From Diphasiastrum complanatum (lineage: Eukaryota; Streptophyta; Lycopodiopsida; Lycopodiales; Lycopodiaceae), in the NCBI GenBank assembly GCA_029204225.1, contig CM055101.1:30842519-30906518 (forward strand): a stretch of 64,000 nt of DNA, read 5' to 3'. The notes beneath the pieces are model-generated. The model searched no databases. It had not been told where the DNA came from and worked only from the letters and a program-made list of their open reading frames with translations. Below, piece by piece: positions 21,820-36,087 of this stretch; positions within the stretch are counted from its first letter, which is position 1; each line of letters starts with the position of its first letter. A program made the position numbers and the translations under genes.

Positions 21820-23010
21820 CCTTAGATCCTTTCCCCATATGATTTGGTGGTTTTTGTTAAGCTTGGTAGAGTTTCTTCTTCTAGTTTTTTTGTTTTTTCA
21901 GTTTTCAGCAAGTTTGATTCAATTTTTGACCATTTAATCTTCATTTTTTGTGTAGTTTCTTGTTGTAGTTCAGTAGGTCTTTTTCTTAGCTTTCTAGAGG
22001 TACTGAGATTTTTTGATTTTCTATAATGACCAAGTTATGGCCATTTTAGTCATTTCTTTCCAATTTTAGTTACTTGTAGTTTTTGGAGTCTATTTTTTTT
22101 CCATTTTTTGATGTACTTTTGGCTGAATTTTGTGACTATGATTATCTGAGCCAATTTCCAGCCACTTTGAAGTGACAAAGTTATGGCAATTCTTATGAGA
22201 GAGCTCAAAATTTAGATTTGGTAAGATTTTTGGAAGAGAAGGACTTCAACATTTCATTGTTAATTTTTTGTCAGATTTTCATTTTCAAGTTTGTTTTTAA
22301 AAAAAACTTGCCACACGTGTGAGCGCTCACCCCCTTCCTCCAAACTCGCACAACCTAGGTTTTAAAACTTGCACGTCATTAACCCACGCTCACGGCATCC
22401 CCCCCCCTCCCACACATTCTCTCCTCTCTCTCTTTCTCTCCATGGCCTATTCCTACGGATCAGTTGTGAGCCAAATGCCTTGAATATTCCTTATTTCCTG
22501 AAATATTCTCAACCACCCATCTGGTGCCTGTCGAAAGAGGGAAAAAAATTTCGATTCTTTTGTATATTTTTTTTCCTCGATCTTCATATGTTTTACAGCC
22601 ACATGGCATTTTCATCCAAGTAACCAAAAGAAAACAAAATACCGCCAAATTCCAAGTTCTTTATGGTTTTCTTTTCCTTACGGTCCAATGCTCCAAAGGA
22701 ATCCAATTTTTTTTTTTTCCATGAGGCCTTAAATTACACTCAACTCAACACTCTCTTTGCCTATAACTTTTCTATATGAAGTTGAAACTCACTGGTGTAA
22801 AAACAAAAATTGACCGGTTCATTGTGTTGAGAATAGTGAGCAACGTTTCCGTCATCATTACTTTTGTTTTTTTTATTCTTTATAGCACTCCTTTTTCTCA
22901 AGTTATTCACATCTTACGTTTTAAATCTTTGAACTATCATATTTTCTCCATTTGACCTCGGATTGCGATGCAGTAAAAAGCAAAAGTGACCATTATATTG
23001 AGTTCAATAA
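21820..23010 (+). other. leader of element F, no gene seen
   Basis: AT-rich sequence with pyrimidine tracts (for example near 22400-22440 and 22550-22575). The ORFs here have low-complexity Ser/Phe-rich translations with no family resemblance. Confidence 0.5.
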
Positions 23011-23019
23011 AATCCACCA

Positions 23020-24198
23020 AAAAAAACAAGAAATATTGAAGAAATTCCTACTATTAACAATACAGTTAGAACAGAGGAAATATTAACCAAAGTTTTAACT
23101 GCTATACAAGACACCACCGATGTGAATAAACAAGCATGGCAACAAATGCAGGAAAGCTCGGAGCGACATTGGAAGAAGATGTTAGAGATGATGATGTCAC
23201 GTTTTGAATCTGTGATGAGTACTACTCTACAAAAACAAGATATTTATCAAGGTCATAGTCCTTCGTCATTCCTGAATGCTTCAACATCCGAAAATCCGGG
23301 TCAAGGTAGTTATAATCATTTGGAAACATTGCGAAACAATAAGGAAAAGCAACAAGTATGTGATGATGAACCTATTTGGTTGCAACCAACTATTCCAACA
23401 CCAAACGATTTTCCACTTCAACCTCTTGGACTTCAATTTTCTGGACTTCATCTTGCTGGTGTGGCTATTGGTGAGGCTACCTAGGAACCACAACAATGGA
23501 TGATGCTCGAGTCATACAACAAACTACCACCTCACTATAGAAATGTTGTAAATTTTAATACTCAAATGAGTATTATGGATTGCGCGCAAAAGAATCAAGA
23601 ATTTAGGAGGGATGGTAACAATTTTAAAGATATAATCTTCATGCCTAACTTCAGTGGGATCACAGATACTATAGAGGTGGAAGAATGGTTACACAAACTG
23701 GACAAATATTTCTAGTTATTTCCCAGGACTGATCAAGCGAAGATTGCTTATGTTTCGCTACCTTTTGAGGGTCCGGCTTATGTTTGCTGGAAGAAAGTCG
23801 AGGCTGATCCACATGATCAACCGATGATCTATAATTTGTTGCAGTTCAAGCAATTATGTACTAAGGTTTTCTTGAATCCATTTCAGGAGAAAATGTTCTT
23901 CCAACGTTGGTGTTCAGTGCAACAAACTGGCTTGATCCAAGATTATAATCATGAATATTGGCAATTGACACTCAAGGTCAAACTGGATGAGAGTGCACAC
24001 TTACATCGTTATGTCCATGGATTACAACCACAAATTAGGGATGACGTGGAAGCAACTAGATGTACAAGTTTAGAGTCAACAATGCAATTAGCTTTGATCC
24101 ACAAACAAAAATACCCTTCAATGGCTAAACAATTCCATAAACAAGGGATGACTACAATCAACACATCTTATAACTGGCTTTCTAAGACATGTACCTAG
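23020..24198 (+). pseudogene. gypsy gag remnant (element F)
   Basis: One frame from about 23020 to 24198 with stops at 23482 and 23713. The Ty3/gypsy capsid (retrotrans_gag) pattern is visible: FSGITDTIEVEEWLHKLDKYF, AKIAYVSLPFEGPAYVCWKK, FKQLCTKVFLNPFQEKMFFQ, and QDYNHEYWQLTLKVKLDESA, the usual helical capsid segment that binds neighbouring Gag units in particle assembly. The N-terminal part is Gln/Ser-rich. No zinc knuckle is reached before the frame ends at 24198. Most likely from a chromovirus-like lineage, but without pol this is uncertain. Confidence 0.7.
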
Positions 24199-24573
24199 AT
24201 ATTCTACCAATCAGAAAAACAATCCAAGTAATAATTAGAATTCAATAAGTTCAATTCAATTCTTTATAATAGTCATTGTTTTTCTTTGTTTGGTGAGAAC
24301 TCATACATCCCACAAGGCGTCTAGTTCAGAGCTCTAAGCATCCAACATGGTGGTATCAGAGGTTTCAAATTCATCAACACTTTAGGACCTGTAAGAATGC
24401 TTTGTGGGCCTCTAGGTCTCTATGAGGGCATGCAAAGCCTAGCATGCATTTTTTAAAACTTACCTCTAGAAAAGTGTGTCCTTCTACTTGAATTTCAGTC
24501 GTTCTATATTCACACATGTGAAGCTAAGTTGGTAGGATGACAAAACACTTATTTAAAAAACATGCCAACCCTT
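24199..24573 (+). repeat. LTR tail with copia primer site
   Basis: No coding sequence. TGGTATCAGAGG at 24351-24362, preceded by CCAACA, looks like the end of a copia LTR with its primer-binding site in plus orientation. The leader that should follow runs only about 210 bases before the LTR of element G begins at 24574. Confidence 0.45.
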
Positions 24574-25606
24574 TGTTGAGAATTGTGCGTTGCTCTCATA
24601 CGACTGATGAGAATTGTGAGAAGAAAATTCACGAAACATTTGCGACTCTCTTTTGAGATTCGGATGGAGTTCAGATGCGTTCGTTGGGCACTGCCAACTG
24701 AAACACTCCTACAATCCTCCAGAGAGTAGTTTGTTACTACTGATCTATGTTCATAAAATTAATATAGCATTTGACTTTATTTCAACCAAGGTGCGGAATT
24801 CAAAGGGAACAAGAAAACTCAGACATATGAAAAATAGACAGCATAAGCATTCAACATCCAAGGTCATACACAACCAGAAAAAAAATAATCTATATTGATT
24901 TTCTCTGATTTCTTCAGGGCACTGCATACGAATCCACGTAGTGCGTTGGCGTGAGAGAAGCACGGTTCTCTCACGAGTAGTAGTCTTGCTTCACTAGCGG
25001 ACAATTGGATCTTCTGATCCTAGACAAAATTATCTTATTGCACACAGACGGAGCTTCTGTCTGTGTTCGTCTTGATTGCTTACTAGCATCAGACTTCTTC
25101 AGTGTCTCTTCTCTTAGTTACACTTTGTGTATCCTGTTCTGATATGTGTCAAGTATTATCTAGTAAGTACGGTCTCTCTATGTAAACCTAAGATTAGAGT
25201 GATTATACATCTACAACTAATCAAGGAATTACAAGAGTGGCAGATTAGCCACGACCTAAGAAGTATCTGCTGATGTCATGCGTCAGATCTCTGTACTTTT
25301 GGGTACTTGCATGATCTCTGGTGATACTCCTTGGAGCGCGAGGACAAAATGGGTTTTTTTTCCACCGTTGGTTTCGCTTACCTCGTCTGCCTTTCTCTCT
25401 TGTTGGACCGCAAAGGAACCTCGTTCGTGGATCGTTCGTGTTCGCGAACCATTCATGTTTGCAAACTGTTCGTCTTCGTCACCATTGACTTTCGTGTTTG
25501 CGAAACTCTTTGTGTTTCATGTCTCTAGATGTTCGAGTTCGCAAACATCTTCGTCAAGTGAAGGACTGAAAGCTAGCAAGGCTCTATAATCGGAAATACT
25601 TTGTTT
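24574..25606 (-). repeat. 3' LTR of element G
   Basis: About 1 kb, alignable over its whole length with 29891-30902. The central part (about 24880-25435) is nearly identical to its partner (about 30190-30748), while the first about 300 and last about 170 bases differ at many positions. Confidence 0.85.
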
Positions 25607-28600
25607 CTTCAGCTCCCTTTCAAAGCATGGTAGCTTTATGGTCCCGAGACTACTCCTTTGCCTCTCAAAGGGCCCTTTGTCCAGAGCTTTAGTGAAGATG
25701 TCAACAACCATATCTTTCATTCTTATGAAGGTAGTCTGCATCATCTTCCTTTCAATCAGATCCTTGATCAAGTGATACTTGATCGCAATGTGCTTCATTC
25801 TTGAGTGGAACACATGATCTTTTGTTAGGTGTATCACAGAGGTGTTCTCGTTTCTTGTTTAGCCCAATTCATCCAAGAACTACCTTAGCCAAATTATTTT
25901 GTTGGCCATCTTCGCTGCTGCTACGTACTCTGCATCGCAGGATGACTGGGCTACAATGGTCTGCTTCTTGCTGACCCGGAGAACTGCTGCTCCTGATGCG
26001 ATGGTGCATCCTCCTAAGACGCTTTTACAATCGTCCCTGAGAGATGCCCAGCTAGCATCGTTGTAGGAAAGTATCCTAAAACCTGAACCACGACAATAAC
26101 ACAAGCCATAATCCCTCGTTAATTGAAGATATTGCAAAATTTGTTTTGCAATCTTCCAATGTGTCGAGCCTGGATTCATACAGAATTGGCTCATCCTGAA
26201 TACTGCATAAGAAATATCAGGACGTATGTTGTTTGCAAGGTACATCAGTAAACCTATCAGCCTCCTATAGGGTGTGAGTTGCGTCTATTCCTTTTCTTCC
26301 TCAGTATTTGGATAGTTGTCATTTGTTAGCACCGTCCCTGCGAGCATTGGAGTGTTCGCTCCTTTGCTATTTAGCATGCCAAAGTCCTCTAGGATCTTCT
26401 GGGTGTATCTAGACTGGTGAAGGTATAATTTGCCTCCCTCGTAGTCCCTTTCAATTTGTAAGCCTAGATAACACTTGGCTTCTCCCAGATCCACTATCTC
26501 AAAATATTTCGAGTTGTCTGTCTTTACTTCAGCAATTAGCTGCTCACTCTTGCAAAGTATCAGAGTGTCGTCCACATAAATAGCCACTATGATGATCTGC
26601 CCATCTGTAACTCTGACATACACATTGGAGTCAGCCAACAGAGGCTTGAATCTTAATGATTTCAGGGCCTCATCCTTCTTCTTGTACCATTGTCGGACTG
26701 ATTGCTTTAGACCTGTAGATGCTTCTATGCATTCTACATACATAGTCAGGAAGTGAATTCGAGACAAATCTTGGGGGTTGATCCATGTAGACCTGTTCCT
26801 CTAATTCGCCATGAAAGAAGGTTGTCTTCTCATCCACAATAGGTCATAAGCTGCTGCATATGCAAACAACAGATGTAGGGACGAATGTTTGACGACAGGA
26901 GAGAAAGTTTTAGAATAGTCAATATCGTATCTCTGAGATAAATCCTTCGCTACCAGTCTTGCCTTGTATTTCGTCACACTCCCGTCTAGTCCATATTTGA
27001 GTTTGAAAATCCATTTGCATTTGACAGTCTTGCGTTTATGAGGTAATGGCTCCAACGTCCATACCTGGTTCTTCCTCATGGACTCCATCTCTTTGTTCAT
27101 GGCTTGGATCCATTTGTCCTTTTCTGGACCGTCAATCACATCCTTGAATGTCTGTGGTTCTCCACTGAACCCGTAGAATTCTTCTGATGTGGAAGTTGAG
27201 CTGCCTGTCACAAATCTTGCTGGCACTCTTTGTGGTCTTGTTGACCTTTTGGGAGATCCTCCCGGAACAGCTATGCCTTTGCCCTTGTCTGCTCTGCTCG
27301 GTCTAGAACCATTTTGGTTTACAGGAACTGCGGCGGCAGGTTGCCTCTCAAATCTTTCTTCGTCTGATTCATCACTCGAATGGGACACGACTCAAAAATC
27401 TTTGTTTTCGTGTTCGTCCTCTGCTCCCTCTGACATTGGCGACAGGTCATAGTATTGTCTTTTCAGAACTTCATAGCTAACAAGGTCTTCGTTGGCCATT
27501 GTCCTTCTCTCGTCGAATTTGACATCCCTCACTGTTTTCACAATGTTCGTGTCTGGCATGTAGATTCTGTAGTATGACGAATCGCCTTTCTCATCAAGCT
27601 TCTTGTGAAGCTTATCAGGAATATGTGCATATGCTGCACAACCAAATATTCTAACATGAGACAGGTTGGGTTTTCTACTCGACCATAGCTCATGTGGTGT
27701 CGTGTGAGAAACACCAAATTTACTTGTCCTGTTCTGGATGTATGCGGCTGTAGCTACTGCTTTAGCCCACAGTGCCCTTGGAGCTTTCGAATAGGCCATC
27801 ATGCATCTGACTGCTTCCATTAGGGTCATGTTCTTTCATTCAACAACACCATTGTGCTGTGGTGTGTAGGTTGCAGTTCTTCTGTGAATGATGCCACGAT
27901 CATTGCAAAAGTTAGTGAAGCAATTCGAGATATATTCGCCACCTCAATCTGTTCTGATCTGCTTCACCTTGCTGCCTGTGTATCTCTCAGTCCAATTCAC
28001 ATATTCTGTGAATTTATCGAGTGCTTCAGATTTATTTTGAATAAAATACACTCTGGCAAACTTGCTATAATCATCAATGAAGGTTATATAGTATTTTGAA
28101 TCTCCACTGAGATCACGTTGAATGGACCGCAGATGTCAGAGTGCACCAGCTCCAGAATCTTTGTCGTTCTGTAGGAGTCTTTGACGAATGGTGTGCGTGA
28201 CATCTTGCCTTTCAAAAATGCATCACAGCTGGTTGAACTGGTTGCATTCGAGATGCTGGCCCCTGTTAATGCTCCATGATGACTTGCTTGTTAGAGTGCC
28301 ATTGAGTACATGTGGTAGAGTCTTCTGTGCCACAAAGTGTCTGGCGAGTCGTCATGGGTCTGATGCATTTGATCTTCAGGTAGGTGCACCTTTAGATGAT
28401 ATAGGTTGCCCTTCCTTCTGCCTTGAGCAATGAGAGTGCTGGTGCTGGCATCAATCACATTGCATGCTTTGTTAGAAAACGTCACACGCATCCCTGCATC
28501 TACTATTCTTGCTATAGAGAGCAAGTCTTGCTACAGAGTTGGCACGAACAAAACGTCTTCGAGTCATCTGTCTCTACCGTTGGTGTTGAGCCAGAGTGAA

Positions 28601-28818
28601 CCAATATTGTTCACTTGATGTCTGGATACATCTCTAAGAACTATGAATCTTGAGGGATCTACACTTCTGAGATCATACATGATTCGTCTTGATGTCATGA
28701 AGTGCGAGGTGGCTCTTGAATCCAAGATCACCTCGTGTGTGTCAGATGTTGATGTTGCACACACATCTTCACAGATGTAGGCGGTCGAACAATTTTTGTT
28801 CGTTCTTTCTTCGCCCAT
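25607..28818 (-). pseudogene. copia pol of element G: protease, integrase, RT, RNase H (broken)
   Basis: Minus-strand order. Protease at 28818-28564 (VILDSRATSHF; the usual Gly of D-S-G is Arg). GAG-pre-integrase at 28524-28291 (DTLWHRRLYHM). Integrase is decayed between about 28290 and 27830. The integrase C-terminus lies at 27829-27392 (ALWAKAVATAAYIQNRTS, HVRIFGCAAYAHIP). RT starts in 27388-26801 (WIQAMNKEMESMRKNQVW, CKWIFKLKYGLDGSVTKYKA) and continues at 26767-26285 with an intact IYVDDTLIL catalytic motif. RNase H lies at 26245-25880 (CDAEYVAAAKMANK) and 25837 to about 25600 (VVDIFTKALDKGPFE). At least seven stops or frameshifts separate these pieces, so no functional polyprotein is possible. 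Confidence 0.85.
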
Positions 28819-29778
28819 CTTTGCGCTCTCGGGCTCCCCGACATAGGAATAATTATTATCGTTCTCATGTTTGTTCTATGCTTATCTGTTTCTTGGGTTC
28901 TGGCGGCAATCCATGGCTGCATGACCCTTCTTATGGCAATGGATACACTCAATATTAGGATTGAGCTAGCATGTATCTATTGTATGCCCGTCTCTTCTGC
29001 ATCTCATGCAGGTCTTCTTGTCGGCATCTTGTCGTTTCGACCTCCCTTTGGTCTTCCAATTGCTTTTGCTGGTCCCCTCTACTTGCTGGTCATGATCCTG
29101 CCTCTGATTCGACTCCCTCTTAGGCTTGAACTATTTTTTTGATTTTTCTCTGTTATCGTAGAGTGCCTGGTCAGAACCATCTTTGTGATCAAGATGCTCT
29201 CTGGCCTCGACTTCCTCTCGAATCTCGACAATCGCCTTTTTGAGGTTCATAGTAGGATCTTTCACGAGCAAGGTTTGTGTCATCTGGAAAGATCTGGGTA
29301 TGGCTCTCAACAGATATGTGAGCTGCTTCTCAGCTGATACTGCATTATCTGCTCCTGAGTTGTGTAGTGATAGAAACAAATCCTTCATCTTTCTTACGAA
29401 AGAGGTGAGGTCTTTTCCATCCCACTGCAGATTCGTCAGCTGATCTTCCAGCACCATAATTTGACTTCTTGATTTCGTCTGAAATCTTGTGAGCAGTGCA
29501 TCCCACATCTCCTTAGCTTTGGAGAGTGTAGCCAGGTCAAGTGTAAGGCTATCTTCGATGGAAGATGATAGCAAGGCTACTTTCTTGTCATTTTTCTCCC
29601 TCCATTCACGTAGCTCCTTGCCTATTGTCATAGGCATTTCTTCTGTGCCATCCACCCAGGGAAAGAGGCCTTTGCCCTTGAGTATCAAAGATGTCTTAAC
29701 TTTCCAGACTAGAAAGTTAGATCCTGAAGAATTAAGTATAGGGCAGATCTTGTTCTGCATGCTGTTGATTGAAGCCAT
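28819..29778 (-). pseudogene. copia gag of element G with two zinc knuckles
   Basis: ATG at 29778 opens a 215-codon frame with a UBN2 Gag core (NFLVWKVKTSLILKGKGLF, AKEMWDALLTRFQTKS, LTSFVRKMKDLFLSLHNSG) ending at 29131. In the following sequence, two zinc knuckles occur in one frame: CMRCRRDGHTIDTC (about 28969-29010) and, after a TAG, CIHCHKKGHAAMDC (about 28910-28951). Both have complete C-C-H-C ligands. Gag packages the element RNA into virus-like particles in the cytoplasm. The gag start lies 100-113 bases after the primer-binding site, as usual for copia. Confidence 0.85.
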
Positions 29779-29877
29779 TGCTTCTGAAGTCTGTTTTCTT
29801 GTCGTTTGGTTGATTGTCTGAATGCTTGGCCTCCTGGATCTGCTAGCTTCTTGGCTATGTCAGAATATGACAAGGTG

Positions 29878-29889
29878 GCTTTGATACCA
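29878..29889 (-). other. tRNA primer-binding site of element G
   Basis: The minus strand reads TGGTATCAAAGC, one base from the LTR end at 29891; this is a common variant of the initiator-Met-tRNA site in copia elements. Confidence 0.85.
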
Positions 29890-29890
29890 C

Positions 29891-30902
29891 TGTTGAGAAT
29901 CATGCATTGCTCTCATACGACTGATGAGAATCGTGAGAAAAAAATTCACAAAACATTCGCTACTCTCTTTCGAGATTTGGATGGAGTTCAGATGTGTTTG
30001 CTGGGCACTACCAACTAAAACACTCCTACAATCCTCTAGAGAGTAGTCAGTTACTACTGATCTATGTTCATAATATTAATACAACATTCGACTTAATTTC
30101 AACCAAGGTGCGGAATTCAAGAACAAGAAAATTCAGACATATGAAAAATACATAGCATAAGCATTCGACATCCAAGATCAGACACAACCAGAAAAAAAAT
30201 AATCTATATTGATTTTCTCTGATTTCTTCAGGGCACTGCATACGAATCCACGTAGTGCGTTGGCGTGAGAGAAGCACGGTTCTCTCACGAGTAGTAGTCT
30301 TGCTTCACTAGCGGACAATTGGATCTTCTGATCCTAGACAAAATTATCTTATTGCACACAGACGGAGCTTCTGTCTGTGTTCGTCTTGATTGCTTACTAG
30401 CATCAGACTTCTTCAGTGTCTCTTCTCTTAGTTACACTTTGTGTATCCTGTTCTGATATATGTCAAGTATTATCTAGTAAGTACGGTCTCTCTATGTAAA
30501 CCTAAGATTAGAGTGATTATACATCTACAACTAATCAAGGAATTACAAGAGTGGCAGATTAGCCACGACCTAAGAAGTATCTGCTGACGCCATGCGTCAG
30601 ATCTCTGTACTTTTGGGTACTTGCATGATCTCTGGTGATACTCCTTGGAGCGCGAGGACAAAATGGGTTTTTTTTTCACCGTTGGTTTCGCTTACCTCGT
30701 CTGCCTTTCTCTCTTGTTGGACCGCAAAGGAACCTCGTTCGTGGATCCTTTGTGTTCGTGAACCGTTCGTCTTCATCTTCGTTGACTTTCTATTCACGAA
30801 GCTCTTCGTGTTTCATGTCTCCAGATGTTCAAGTTTGCAAACATCTTTGTCAAGTGAAGTACTGAAAGCTAGCAAGGCTTTGTAATCAGAAACACTTTGT
30901 TT
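29891..30902 (-). repeat. 5' LTR of element G
   Basis: Partner of 24574-25606. The boundary at 29891 (TGTTGAGAAT on the plus strand) is fixed by the primer site; the outer end is placed where similarity to the partner stops (after ACTTTGTTT). Confidence 0.85.
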
Positions 30903-32171
30903 TGAAACAAATTGCAACACAAACTAGACTTCACTAGCTTTCTAGCAAGCTATCACACAAACCAATTTTGGATCAACCTTGGAGATGCACCAACAAGTCA
31001 AAGTTGATTGATCCTACACATGCAAGTAGTGAAGTCCATACAGTATCCAGCATGGATATATTGAATGTGATTTAGATTCTTTTTAATCTAAAAACCTCCT
31101 TAATAGCTACCGAGATTCAACTACAGTCTTGAAAGCTAGATTTCAAGCCAAAAATCTCATCACACTTGATAGATACAATCCAATATTAAGTAGGCTCTTA
31201 TACCATATGTACTTTTTGTTGGATTTCAATGCTCAGGACCAAATCCATTGAGTAATGAGCATTCTGAAAGACTCAGCCGAAGTCGACTCCATCGATTTCA
31301 AAGTCATCGAAGTGTTTGAAGTCCAACTTCATCAACTTTGACTTATCCATGTATATAATCAAATGTTAATCTCCGAAGTGTCCGACATCGAAGTCATCAA
31401 CTTCTCCTGTGTATACTCATCTGATATATGCAACATCTACTTACCCAAAATCGAAGTCATCGACTACATCGACTTTGACTTGTCATGTATATACCCATCA
31501 ACCTAATTCATCTCCATCAACTGAATCAGTCGACATGTCCGACTTCGTTGACTTAACCAAATTTGTCAGCCTACACTATTATGATGTTGGACCCTTTTAG
31601 TGCCTCCCTAATCGGTGTGATCAAGAGGGCAAGGAAGGAGCTTGGATTCCCATCCAGGTGAGTATCGATGTAGTATCGGATTTCGATCCAAAGGGGAGAG
31701 GGATAAACTACAAGCTAAAGATGGAATCTAAGCCTACTAAGAGTGTCAATCTTAGTGTTGGATCTAAAGGTGGAATGGCTTAGATTTGGGTTGAAATTCT
31801 TTCTTCTTCCGTTCACTTTTTGAGATTTTTGGGTTAGTTGATCCTCTTCTTGGATCTTGGTTTCTTGGCTTATCTAGGCATCTTTGGCTCTAGATCTTCT
31901 CCTCTTGAGGTTGATCTTCTCAAGGGAGGTGGACGATGGAAGAGAAATTTACCTAATGGATCCTAATGATCACTCCAAAGGGGATTATCTAATACCTACT
32001 TTGCTTGAGTGTGATTTTGTGGATTAGTTGGATGAAAGCAAGTGATAATGATTATTTAAGAATGTGATAATATGATTAGCAACAACAAAGAAGCCTTCAT
32101 CATCCACAATCAATCACACACAAAGAAAATAAGTGGCCTTTGCAAAAAAAACAAGAATGGTTGGAGGAGAT
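30903..32171. repeat. no gene; contains an LTR fragment from about 31218
   Basis: No supported coding sequence. From about 31218 (TGTTGGATTTCAATGCTCAG) the sequence resembles the start of the copia M 3' LTR at 51757, sharing TAATGAGCAT, CTGAAA and CAGCCGAAG in the same order. It is followed by degenerate repeats rich in CGAAGTC/ATCGAC (about 31275-31520). From 31.6 kb to the (CT)n tract I recognise nothing. Confidence 0.45.
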
Positions 32172-33570
<1,399 letters not shown>

Positions 33571-33719
33571 GATGCTATACTCCTCTTTGTGATTGATCCA
33601 TAGCTTGGGGGCTAGATCCATTCGATCTAGGTTTGGTTGGGTTGGTTTGTCCACCATCCATTTTTCTTTTGTTGCTTGTGATTGGCATGCTTAGAATAGG
33701 ATCCTTGGATTAGGACTTT

Positions 33720-34559
<840 letters not shown>

Positions 34560-36060
34560 ATGGTTTAGTACTCAGGTTGGTTTCAAGATGTTGTTGATCT
34601 TGGTTATGGGGAGCCCCTTCCTCCCCCTAATCGTTTCATTGAAACTTTGATCTATTGTAAGGAAAGAGCTGTGATGTTGCATACTTTTACTATTGAAACT
34701 GATCGTGCTACTTGTAATGTCGTTGGGCCAGAGGATAAAGTGCTCTGCATTATTGATCTCTTTGATACCTTATATTGGGTTAAAATCTATATGGATTATG
34801 GAAAAAATTGTATTGACTCTTTGGGAATTGTGGAAAATTTTGCTACTGATTTAGCCAGTCTTGTTGATAAGTATGAGGATGAAGAAATATTTTTTAACCA
34901 AAATATCAAAAAAGTCTTTTCCTGTCTTGAAAAAAAAATGACTTCTTGTCCACTGAACCTATTCTTCCATTCCTTATACACCCCTTTCTCCACATCCTCT
35001 TGTCTTTTTAGATGAGTTGGATGAACATAGCACTTCACAACTTGAAATCTTTTCGCAAGACATCTGTGACATCGGAGATCAATCTACCTTTGAGTTCTGT
35101 CAAGCAAAAAACTGCTAGATTCTCATGGTCCCTAGTCATACTCTTGAGTTTAAATCTACTCGCACTGCTTTTAAACTTTGGAGCTTATCCACTATGAGCT
35201 TTTGTGCCCCAATACCTATTGAACTCTGGATATTACTTGCACATATGATTGAAAAAGAGGTACAAACCTACAAACTTGTTGTCCTGAACAAGAATATCTC
35301 TTTGAGATGCCCATCACCTTTGACAATATCATTCGCATGAACTTGTTTGGACCTTCTCGTTGCCCTTCCGAGCAAACCTGGGCCCGAGTCCGTGGACACT
35401 TTGACACCAGTTTTAGTAGAATGAATATGCACCAAGCTAGAATCTGAAACTAGAAGAGACCTTTATTCAAATGTAGATGTGGGGACAAGAATAACTCTAC
35501 TATTGTATGGTTCAACATTTGGTTCATGATGAACAATCTGAATAAATTCTTCCCTGGGGCATCCTTCTAAAATCAGATGAACGTCTTTTTCCTGTGGCTA
35601 GATGTTGTCAAGTCAAACCTCACTTTCCTATTTATACACCAACACATGATTGATGCATCTATGGAACTTGCTGCGAACCCGTCTGCCAAACTCCTTGCCA
35701 ACCTAGGAGATGCCGAAAACATCAGAGAGATTGAACGCCTCCTCAAAAGACCAAGTTTTTCTATCCTCCAAGATAAATTCTTCCAAAACTCAAATAAAAG
35801 CTTGGCTCTTTCAACCTAAACAATCCAAGTTCGGTGGTTTCTGGACAAAATATGAGAAAAAGAAAGAAGTTTACAACATACAAAGGAAAGGAAGGACAAG
35901 GCAGTGGTACAAAAAAAGACTTACCAGTTAAAATACTGAACTTTTATAGGGATTGACTGGCTCGCAGGATGACGAGGATTTGGATAGAAGAACTCTTACT
36001 AGGAATGCGGTGGATCGACTTTGACTTCAGCTTAGCACGCACAAGGACAAGACAAAGATC
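34560..36060 (+). pseudogene. N-terminal region of element I, unknown domain
   Basis: Several open pieces in changing frames: 34647-35015 (ETDRATCNVVGPEDKVLCII, VENFATDLASLVDKYEDEE), a segment near 35310-35430 (FDNIIRMNLFGPSRCPSEQTW), and 35577-35819 (DASMELAANPSAKLLANLGD, ENIREIERLLKRPSFSIL). The residue composition and the length of these pieces suggest genuine former coding sequence rather than chance ORFs. I do not recognise the domain. Its position ahead of the RT in the same sense suggests it is the N-terminus of one large protein. Confidence 0.45.
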
Positions 36061-36087
36061 TTTTTACATTTACGCTAATGTAATAAG

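Larger units (their letters stand above)
21280..24198 (+). mobile_element. gypsy-type element F: LTR, leader and gag only
   Basis: A probable LTR (about 21280-21805) with a TATA-like CTATAAATAG near 21459, a primer-site-like TGGTAACAGAGC at 21809-21820, an about 1.2-kb AT-rich leader (about 21820-23010) and a retrotransposon gag remnant (about 23020-24198). No protease or pol follows; the element is cut near 24.2 kb. LTR limits are approximate because no second copy is present. Confidence 0.5.
24574..30902 (-). mobile_element. Ty1/copia element G, both LTRs present
   Basis: A full-length copia element on the minus strand: 5' LTR at 29891-30902, primer site at 29878-29889, gag, protease, integrase, RT and RNase H in order down to about 25600, and the 3' LTR at 24574-25606. 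Coding is broken by several stops and frameshifts. I could not find a matching target-site duplication at the two outer ends. Confidence 0.85.
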
